Assembly: GCA_963585895.1 (NCBI GenBank)
Contig: OY757911.1
Span: 59,502,531 to 59,566,530, forward strand
DNA from: Sepioteuthis lessoniana
Lineage: Eukaryota > Mollusca > Cephalopoda > Myopsida > Loliginidae
DNA length: 64,000 bases
Direction of reading: 5' to 3'
Shown: positions 62,301 to 64,000 of the stretch, piece after piece
Layout of the letters: every line of letters begins with the position of its first letter
How positions within the stretch are numbered: position 1 is the stretch's first letter
Notes under the pieces: model-generated
What the model saw: the letters and a program-made list of their open reading frames with translations, nothing else
Database searches by the model: none
Told to the model about the DNA's origin: nothing
Made by a program: the position numbers and the translations under genes

Positions 62301-63006
62301 ATGCATATAACTTTCCAATATTTAAGAATTGTGGAAGGAAAACAGTTTGAGTTGTACTTATCCTTGAGGGGTTTTCAAATGTTCAGATTCCTTTCTCTCC
62401 TTTTTACTGGTGTGTGACCTTCTTGGAGCAGGTTGACCTCAGCTATCTGCCTCTGACTTTATCCAAACTAAAATTCCCCTTCAAATTTCTCTTAGGCATG
62501 CTGGTCTTTTTTGGCTAGAAGAGCTTGGAGGGCCAATCATTCGACTTACCCTCTTCTACCACCATCATCAGGTCACACTTCTTTTGTTCAACAGACTCCA
62601 GGGCACAGAGTGCAGATAGCTTGACCTTCTTTCCTCAATCATTTTAAGGGTCAGTCTTAATGCCTTTTGATTCAAATAAAGGGGTAAGGATATTGACCTC
62701 CCCTTCACTCTCTCTCTTTCTTATAGCACCATGTCACAATAGTTTATGGCAGACATTTTTTTAATTAGACTGATAATTATGTCTCCACACTTTTATCAAT
62801 CTCTAATAGTTTTCACAATGTAGATCATTAAATTTTGATAAGTCATAGCAGCACAATTAGTCAGCAACCATGTTTGTTTTTGTTGAACTTTTTCTAAGAT
62901 TCTTTTTTCTAAGTCTTTGAAAACTCAGCAAAGCTTACCTGACCCAATCTGAAGATTTCAGTCCCAACCGAACCATTTCACAACGATGCTTTGCACAAAG
63001 AAGACC
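26920..63006 (-). CDS. nmnat: NMNAT gene (nicotinamide/nicotinate mononucleotide adenylyltransferase), seven 3' exons, 5' end outside window
   Basis: The product joins NMN (or NaMN) to the AMP of ATP, giving NAD+ (or NaAD) and pyrophosphate. Exons are 62939-63006, 56020-56165, 53627-53757, 42455-42556, 36954-37012, 34891-34989 and 26920-27184. Splice phases agree at all six junctions and the 870 bases read as 289 codons plus stop. Family landmarks, numbered from the first visible residue: DTWES near 25-29, KLLCGADLLESF 94-105, LW 110-111, and the second nucleotide-binding signature ISSTKIR 163-169 followed by RALRRG. The N-terminal GSFNP-type motif must lie in an upstream exon beyond 64000. 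Up to residue 201 the order and spacing match animal NMNAT1-type proteins; residues 203-289 are an extra tail. Introns of 1.9 to 11 kb are full of repeats. The family assignment is strong; the paralogue (1, 2 or 3) is not settled. Confidence 0.93.
27197..27240. repeat. (AT)n microsatellite at a splice acceptor
   Basis: Immediately upstream (minus strand) of the acceptor of the last NMNAT exon. Confidence 0.9.
27690..27990 (-). mobile_element. SINE family C
   Basis: ATCCAATTATTCCACACAAG at left, ATCCAGGATTTTAACTCAAG and TCTATTTCCAACAACAATAA at right. Located in the last NMNAT intron. Confidence 0.75.
28074..28570 (-). mobile_element. Repeat family A, near-complete, in last NMNAT intron
   Basis: Tail with GCATATCAACCTCGGTAGG at left, head CAGCCCCAGCAGAGTGGGC at right. 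Confidence 0.88.
28835..29270 (+). mobile_element. GC-rich segment, possible solo LTR or other inserted element
   Basis: From the TGTCACGTTGTGATTAG stretch at about 28840 to about 29175 the base composition is clearly richer in GC and CpG than the neighbourhood. An AATAAA lies at about 29170. A possible end is TACAACA near 29267, making TGT...ACA termini. I could not find matching target duplications, so borders and class are tentative. The short open readings inside (28940-29179) look incidental. Confidence 0.35.
29962..31264 (+). mobile_element. mariner transposon, full length, transposase disabled by a frameshift
   Basis: 1,303 bp flanked by TA on both sides (29960-29961, 31265-31266). 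Terminal inverted repeats share ATAAGTTTSCAGAC near each end. The transposase starts near 30159 and has an early stop (TTATAA context), then reads from 30234 to 30749 (FKEGRESVRDDER, helix-turn-helix region, CDESWIYCYDPETK). It continues in another frame to 31258 (HWHFQQDN, YSPGLTPCDF). The catalytic aspartates are D in CDESW, D in QQDN and D in PCDF. The last two are separated by 34 residues, the D34D mark of mariner. It sits in sense opposite to NMNAT within its last intron. Confidence 0.93.
31267..34104. other. NMNAT intron, mostly unassigned
   Basis: Contains one family C SINE (32295-32490) and a purine-rich tract at 33570-33670. No coding signal. Confidence 0.5.
32295..32490 (+). mobile_element. 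SINE family C, 5'-truncated
   Basis: GCATGAATCCATCTGTTCTC, AAGCAGACTGGGTTCTTCAG, TGAATTCAAACCTGC, GGTAGAGGGGTTGGGTAAAT. Confidence 0.75.
34105..34828 (+). mobile_element. LINE 3' fragment, old, with internal tandem repeat
   Basis: Homology to the same LINE in broken frames (ISSTE..., KAWIIIDRL, EFFQAEVMSVLL, QHPT-equivalent, GHCW-equivalent). A 41-bp tandem repeat (about 34583-34715) interrupts it before the last block (TKSDKWKKRLKGIHA) and the (ATG)n tail at 34813-34828. Many stops and frame changes show age. Confidence 0.75.
34583..34715. repeat. Short minisatellite (about 41-bp units) inside a LINE fragment
   Basis: Three units share TAATAGATCTGNGGATTAGAA. The LINE reading resumes after it, so the array arose inside the element or was inserted into it. 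Confidence 0.7.
34891..34989 (-). CDS. nmnat: NMNAT exon (end of catalytic core)
   Basis: 99 bp, acceptor TTTATTTTTAG, donor GTAAGT. The first base completes AGA (Arg). It encodes RALRRGESVRYLLQDSVLDY and continues IKKHQLYDILPD, equivalent to [27 protein letters not shown] at the end of the NMNAT1 core. It leaves in phase 2 with AA. Read-through past the donor would give K and an immediate stop, a possible short isoform ending ...ILPDK. Confidence 0.94.
35685..35745 (+). mobile_element. SINE family B, 3' tail only
   Basis: GGTTAATATGCCATTAAACAAAGAAACTCAACC, read in two parts; the rest is not recognisable. Confidence 0.5.
35850..36231 (+). mobile_element. LINE 3' fragment, decayed, with (GAT)n tail
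   Basis: Pieces MSELLYGGTP, ILEETRHKTALVQPF, GCYLEVLL and KWKERVKGI-like text in several frames, ending in a (TGA)n/(ATG)n tail at 36207-36231. Family E begins directly after the tail. Confidence 0.7.
36232..36620 (-). mobile_element. Repeat family E (tRNA-related)
   Basis: Minus strand: GTCCTACTGG-region head, B-box-like GCAGGTTTAATTCC, and the 3' block ATTTGGACAGTTGTCCTCAT (given as +). Starts directly at the (GAT)n tail of a LINE. Confidence 0.7.
36954..37012 (-). CDS. nmnat: NMNAT exon with ISSTKIR signature
   Basis: 59 bp, acceptor TTATTCCTTTCAG, phase 0 entry, phase 2 exit at GTCAGT. It encodes ENITVVTEWIQNDISSTKI plus the first two bases of an arginine codon. ISST.IR is the second ATP-phosphate-binding signature of the nucleotidyltransferase fold. 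An antisense LINE fragment begins only about 50 bp upstream of this acceptor. Confidence 0.95.
37063..37788 (+). mobile_element. LINE 3' fragment, longest copy in the window
   Basis: Begins in the reverse transcriptase (LLHSLEQAEDGIGLNINAGK), then ISSTEKDIN..., AKAWTAVNRLSVIWKSD, FFQAAVVSILLYGCTTWTLT, EKKLNGNYTRILQAVLNKFW and the C-terminal block, with a short GACGATGA tail. Several frameshifts and stops. It lies antisense to NMNAT, and its left end is about 50 bp from the acceptor of the exon at 36954-37012. Confidence 0.85.
37789..40045. other. NMNAT intron, unassigned
   Basis: Purine-rich 37975-38160 followed by a T run, otherwise AT-rich. No gene seen. Confidence 0.5.
40046..40660 (+). 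mobile_element. SINE family B interrupted by family A
   Basis: 5' part 40046-40212 (GGGGATTCCTATAGTGTAG, AAGTTCAAACTACAG, CTACTGTTCTTCTAAATGG) and 3' part 40598-40660 (GACTTGACATCAAATAATCC, GATATGCCATTAAATAGAGA). Confidence 0.8.
40213..40597 (-). mobile_element. Repeat family A nested inside a family B SINE
   Basis: Family B text stops at about 40212 and resumes at about 40598. Between them is a minus-strand A copy with altered middle (GGTCATGTGACTACTTTGG) and head block near 40570-40597. Confidence 0.75.
40713..40830. repeat. Small inverted repeat
   Basis: AAAAGAAAAAGGAGCATT and AATGCTCCTTTTTCTTCT about 60 bp apart, with weaker pairing extending outward. Confidence 0.65.
41573..41835 (+). 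mobile_element. SINE family C
   Basis: GGAAATGGAGTCAGCAATCC, AAGTTTAAATCCTGGACAAA, CCACCCAGCTATGAATAAAT, GAGGGCTTGGGTAAATACAT. It is followed at once by a family B copy in the opposite direction. Confidence 0.75.
41850..42043 (-). mobile_element. SINE family B
   Basis: Tail with AATAGCATATCAATC at left, B-box GTTCAAGCTTGC (on the + strand) and head GCTACAGGGACTCC at right. It lies about 410 bp from the NMNAT exon at 42455. Confidence 0.8.
42455..42556 (-). CDS. nmnat: NMNAT exon
   Basis: 102 bp (34 codons, phase 0 at both ends), acceptor TTTTCTTTGCAG, donor GTAATT. It encodes IEKIIGKYGIVCITRE then DADPRKFIYESDLLTKYQ, matching the NYGLICVTR...KFIYESD strand-helix of NMNAT1. The intron upstream is 11 kb and contains the second mariner copy, the foldback and several SINEs. 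Confidence 0.95.
42966..43252 (-). mobile_element. Repeat family A, diverged 3' part
   Basis: Begins TTGGTTTGTTTAACAATATG with a hairpin-tail remnant, followed by repeated CAATTAYATGNTTTYAAGT units. Confidence 0.6.
43500..43745. repeat. Minisatellite, about 36/72-bp unit
   Basis: Alternating GTTCTGTCTGAATTTGTTGG and GTTCAATCTTTGTTGGTGAG blocks with AG-rich spacers; intronic to NMNAT. Confidence 0.8.
43746..44793. other. NMNAT intron, unassigned
   Basis: AT-rich. Two similar phrases (AAAGCTTTTCTCTGGAATCT at 44459, AAAGCTTTTCAATGGAATCT at 44524) suggest a local duplication of about 70 bp. Confidence 0.45.
44794..45257 (-). mobile_element. Repeat family A, near-complete
   Basis: Tail at left, with closing pair A:T in the hairpin; head CCCCAGCCAACTGGGC at the right end. 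Confidence 0.88.
46218..46440 (+). mobile_element. Repeat family A, 5' part
   Basis: CTGCAGAGGGGTAAGCC, CTCCTAGGTCCACTTTAACC and CCCATCTATGGGTTAAATA. It lacks the tail and is followed at once by a second A copy. Confidence 0.65.
46460..47160 (+). mobile_element. Repeat family A, near-complete
   Basis: Head CCAATCGGCTGGGGCTGTAG, at least six tandem internal units, tail with GGCATGGCATTAAATAACC (a small duplication) and AACCCAACC. Confidence 0.9.
47161..48430. other. NMNAT intron, mostly unassigned
   Basis: Possible family A remnant at 47250-47345 (TAACTTGAAACCATATGACT). Otherwise no gene or family recognised. Confidence 0.45.
48431..48490 (+). mobile_element. SINE family B, 5' head fragment
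   Basis: AAGTCCCTATAGAATAGGGA and GTGCTGGATTTTGACATTAT only. Confidence 0.45.
48505..48930 (-). mobile_element. Repeat family E, best copy
   Basis: Minus strand: GAATTGTCCAGCAGGACACA, B-box GCAGGTTCAATCCTGAC, then CCGAAACGTTGTGAAAATAA and GATGAAGACAATAGTCC at the 3' end. Its outer 5' part forms one arm of a foldback. Confidence 0.75.
48813..49463. repeat. Large foldback, right arm interrupted by SINE D
   Basis: Left arm 48813-48928 and right arm 49064-49145 plus 49421-49463 are complementary over about 115 bp: TCCTGCTGGACAATTCAGAG, GTTCTTACCTGACTAGAATT, GTGCTCATATTTAGATTTTT. The spacer is about 135 bp. Confidence 0.8.
49146..49420 (-). mobile_element. SINE family D inserted into a foldback arm
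   Basis: GTTGGCAACCTTAGTCGAGG to CCACTGGGCCAATGAGCCGG. TTTATAAGT occurs on both sides (about 49142 and 49425) as a target duplication. Confidence 0.85.
49464..49675 (+). mobile_element. SINE family B
   Basis: ATGGCCTAACGGTTATAGTG, GTTTGAACTCC, GGATTAATACCTTTAGAAAA and the hairpin tail. Its left end joins the outer arm of a large foldback. Confidence 0.7.
49785..50033 (+). mobile_element. SINE family D, first of a direct pair
   Basis: AAGCGGTTAGAGTGTTCGCC (A-box), GGAGTTCAATCCCAGG (B-box), body to CCTCAACTTTACTT. Confidence 0.85.
50034..50292 (+). mobile_element. SINE family D, second of a direct pair
   Basis: TTGGTATAATGGTTAGAGTG, GAGTTCAATCCCAGGCTGAG, body to GCCAACTTTACTTACTTTA. Joined head-to-tail with the copy before it. 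Confidence 0.85.
50415..52285 (+). mobile_element. mariner copy 2: internally deleted and split by a later insertion
   Basis: Same family as the 30 kb copy. The left end with TIR is at about 50415, transposase N-terminus reads 50618-50855 (FCFKLAKNATTETYGMLQTA...), then about 0.4 kb corresponding to the middle of the gene is missing and homology resumes at about 50860 (YVEVL...). It is broken at 51047 by a 1,002-bp element and resumes at 52050 to the right TIR near 52285. Flanking TA is no longer clear. Non-functional. Confidence 0.9.
51048..52049. mobile_element. TG...CA element inside mariner copy 2, probable solo LTR
   Basis: Comparison with the intact mariner gives exact borders. The insert begins TGTCGGAAATTA and ends AATTCCAACA, and is flanked by the direct repeat ACCT (51044-51047 and 52050-52053). 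TG...CA ends, short imperfect terminal inverted repeats and a 4-bp target duplication fit a solo LTR of a Gypsy-like element, about 1.0 kb. No protein-coding part of a retroelement is seen. A hairpin lies just inside the left end. A non-autonomous DNA element is the alternative. Confidence 0.55.
52336..52550 (+). mobile_element. Repeat family A, diverged 5' part
   Basis: GGGGTAACACCCC, AAGACACTAAACTG, CCGATCTATGGGTCAAATAG. The 3' half is missing. Confidence 0.6.
53390..53500 (+). repeat. About 105-bp dispersed repeat, copy 1
   Basis: GGGAGATAATAAATTACTAT...GACAAGTCAACAATCATGGC. The first 25 bp (GGGAGATA...TATCTCCC) are palindromic. Confidence 0.6.
53627..53757 (-). CDS. nmnat: NMNAT exon with GADL motif
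   Basis: 131 bp with acceptor TATTTTTAG (phase 1 entry) and donor GTAAGT (phase 0 exit). It encodes the end of the variable loop, then KLLCGADLLESF and KPGLWKEAD. The CGADLLESF...LW block is diagnostic for NMNAT; it contributes to the nucleotide-binding site. A repeat (53390-53500) lies about 130 bp past the donor. Confidence 0.95.
53818..54096 (-). mobile_element. Repeat family A, partial
   Basis: Internal unit text at left, CCCCTCTGCAGAGGTGTAG and an eroded head at right. It lies just upstream of the NMNAT exon at 53627-53757. Confidence 0.7.
54230..54905 (-). mobile_element. Repeat family E, extended copy with nested 100-bp repeat
   Basis: The 3' block GGACTATTGTGTTCATC (as +), the B-box region, then about 100 bp foreign to E (54506-54606), then the 5' side including AATGTTTCCATCAGCC and a segment (54745-54905) resembling 48920-49060. 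Confidence 0.65.
54506..54606 (+). repeat. About 100-bp dispersed repeat, copy 2, nested in family E
   Basis: Same unit as 53390-53500 with a few changes; it interrupts the family E consensus. Confidence 0.6.
55090..55400 (+). mobile_element. Repeat family E-related, opposite orientation
   Basis: Ends with GACACCTGAGGAAGGCTGG, AAAGATGAAGACAATAGTCC and ATCAAGCTTCATTTCAGAAA, the 3' block of E. The upstream part reads open for 71 codons (NRGHLRKAGGYSGQKVVEK) but I do not think it is a gene. Confidence 0.6.
55418..55578 (+). mobile_element. SINE family B, without tail
   Basis: ATCATAGTGGCTAAGGTGCT (A-box), GAGTTCAAACTCTAG (B-box), CCCACCCCAGCTGTGGCTTA-like box; then it passes into another repeat. 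Confidence 0.75.
55575..55725 (+). repeat. Dispersed repeat, pair with 57815-57950
   Basis: AAAGCCACTGAAGCTGCTCA, AATGGAAGAAAATTAAA and GGTAACTTGTCCCTTAA match AAAGCCAATAAAACTACTCA, AATGGAAGGAAATCAAA and TGTAACTTGCCCCTTAA at 57838-57942. Confidence 0.55.
55740..55955 (-). mobile_element. SINE family D, head eroded
   Basis: GTTGGCGACCATAGTCGAGA at left; B-box remnant GGGATAGAACCCAGGTCTCC at right. It lies 65 bp past the donor of the NMNAT exon at 56020-56165. Confidence 0.8.
56020..56165 (-). CDS. nmnat: NMNAT exon
   Basis: 146 bp with a TTTCTTTACAG acceptor; its first base completes the AGG arginine codon from the previous exon. The donor is GTGTGT (phase 1). It encodes LDTWESEQKTWTETVRVLDY and continues to ...ICESEDLTNF. 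The DTWES...W.ET.RVL pattern is the conserved helix region of animal NMNATs. The second half (SNANVSLKNICESED) is the poorly conserved, disordered loop that varies between NMNAT paralogues and in NMNAT1 carries the nuclear localisation signal. No clear basic NLS is visible in this loop here. Confidence 0.92.
56854..57059 (-). mobile_element. LINE 3' fragment, shortest copy
   Basis: Minus strand: LLWTPSHG-like start, then QLEPIYNS / ...GCSLKDLPGAMDDR-like block and RERVREI, ending in (GAT)n at 56854. Only the last 200 bp of the element remain. Confidence 0.75.
58560..58595. repeat. (TA)n microsatellite
   Basis: About 18 TA units, intronic. Confidence 0.9.
59300..59352. repeat. (GT)n microsatellite
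   Basis: About 26 GT units, 140 bp from the 226-bp hairpin. Confidence 0.9.
59495..59720. repeat. 226-bp near-perfect hairpin (foldback)
   Basis: Two arms of about 110 bp (59495-59604, 59607-59720) with a 2-nt loop. Arm ends are TTCCATATGAAAGAAAAG and the complement CTTTTCTTTTATATGGAA; the loop region is AAAGAAATGA/TCATTTCTTT. Differences are scattered single bases and short indels. Intronic to NMNAT. Confidence 0.85.
61618..61625. promoter_or_regulatory. Perfect CRE palindrome TGACGTCA in a CpG-richer intronic patch
   Basis: The patch at about 61560-61830 has more CpG and GC than the surrounding intron (CGGGCGTATG, CCCGGTCAAG). The CRE is the binding site of CREB/ATF factors, but one 8-bp match is weak proof. 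Confidence 0.3.
62939..63006 (-). CDS. nmnat: NMNAT exon (first visible)
   Basis: 68 bp, entered in phase 0 after a TTTTTTGTCAG acceptor and left in phase 2 at a GTAAGC donor. It encodes GLLCAKHRCEMVRLGLKSSD followed by WV, aligning with the GLIPAYHR...WVEVDTWES stretch of vertebrate NMNAT1. The residue Y in the vertebrate AYHR is K here (AKHR). The upstream intron continues past the right edge. Confidence 0.92.
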
Positions 63007-63489
63007 CTGACAAAAAAATAAAAATAAAATATTGTAATACCACAATTGTTTAATAATTTCAAAGGCCAATAGTATAGTTTTATGAACTAGAAAGAAAATA
63101 TAACAGCTATACTTCAAAACTGTTATAAAAATTCAGTGCTAATTTCAAAGATAAGAACATCATTTTATTGGATTAAAAGAAAATGTGTAGTTATCTTTTA
63201 ACATGTATAAAATTTCATACTATTGAGATCAAAGACAAGGCTGAAAAGAAAAAAACAATTATTGGGGATAAAGTGGAAGTGACCAAACAACCTGGGATGA
63301 ACTGTTTCAATATTTATTCAAAGTGAGTGTAGGGGATTTTTCTACCTTGTTTTTTTTTTTGTGATAGAAAAAAGGACAATGCAACAAAAAGAGATAAGGA
63401 AAAACAAGTTTCTACCAAGCAAAAATTCATCAAATTTGGACCAGTTCTCCGAGATAAATAGTCTGTATATGATAGAGGAGGATTGTATT

Positions 63490-63702
63490 GGTCATTTAAT
63501 GGCATATCAACCTTCATAGGTTATTTAAAGCCAAAGCCATCCTTGTAGAACTGTAGTAATACTATTAAACCCATAACAAGGAGAGATGAGAGGGTTCATA
63601 CCTTTCCCAATGGGCATTAGTCCAAAAGTGCATGTAATAGTGCAACTTACTATGATGTTGCAGTACAATACTTAAACCATTATGCCATGGGGACTCTCCC
63701 AT
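63490..63702 (-). mobile_element. SINE family B, near-complete
   Basis: Tail with AATGGCATATCAACC at left, TAGTCCAAAAGTGCATG in the middle, head ATGCCATGGGGACTCTCCC at right. Confidence 0.8.
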
Positions 63703-64000
63703 GATAGAAGAGGAAGAAAAAAAGTACAATATAAAAGATATAAACAAGGACTTCTCAAAATAGAATTTTTTTTTTTTTTTTTTTTAAATCATGTTGTCAT
63801 TTTGAACAAAAGACTAAAGAATTTTTTTCACAACTGATTTCAGGTAGAATTGTGTAATTAACCTATTTTAAAAACAGGTAGAGATTCAGAAATTAATCAA
63901 ACAAAAATAAAAATCTCAAGAAAAATGTTTCCAAAAATCTCTTAAACAGCAAAAATATATTTTAGATCAAAAAGTAATTATGGACATTTTAAAAAGAACA

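Larger units (their letters stand above)
57951..62938. other. Largest unassigned NMNAT intron part
   Basis: Besides the microsatellites, hairpin and CRE patch it has an unclassified, more complex segment at 62330-62740 that looks like part of a dispersed element but has no second copy here. Confidence 0.45.

Noticed and set aside
62330-62740. More complex segment that looks like part of an element or exon
   Set aside because: No second copy in the window, no open frame with splice sites; left as unclassified.

Overview
The window is AT-rich animal nuclear DNA, crowded with repeats and holding one recognisable host gene. The mix of tRNA-derived SINEs, 5'-truncated LINEs, a mariner transposon and very large introns suggests a lophotrochozoan. 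I lean to a mollusc, most likely a coleoid cephalopod, but that rests on remembered resemblance of the repeat-encoded peptides and no search was run.

Host gene. Seven exons on the minus strand (63006 down to 26920) encode nicotinamide/nicotinate mononucleotide adenylyltransferase (NMNAT), the last enzyme of NAD+ synthesis. All seven have canonical AG/GT borders where an intron adjoins. Their phases match at every junction, giving 870 coding bases including the stop. The first exon or exons, which carry the N-terminal nucleotide-binding motif, lie beyond the right edge. The last exon adds an 87-residue Ser/Pro/Lys-rich tail after the conserved catalytic core.

Left part, 1 to about 26.8 kb (downstream of NMNAT). 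No host gene is supported. It holds repeat family A (0.5 to 0.75 kb, with internal tandem units), SINE families B, C and D, two LINE 3' fragments, a decayed multi-copy gene fossil at 7.5 to 8.1 kb, minisatellites and several foldbacks around AT microsatellites.

Right part, 26.9 to 64 kb (NMNAT introns). The introns hold a 1,303-bp mariner with TIRs and TA flanks, and a second mariner copy that is internally deleted and later split by a 1,002-bp TG...CA element with 4-bp target duplications. They also hold four more LINE 3' fragments, many SINEs, a large interrupted foldback at 48.8 to 49.5 kb and a 226-bp near-perfect hairpin at 59.5 kb.

Nothing resembles a bacterial operon, CRISPR array or gene cluster. 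The most interesting signals are structural. Families A and B share a 3'-terminal hairpin followed by short AAACC-type repeats, and its closing base pair varies in a compensatory way between copies. The NMNAT tail is also unusual. Family names A to E, K and F are mine and local to this window.
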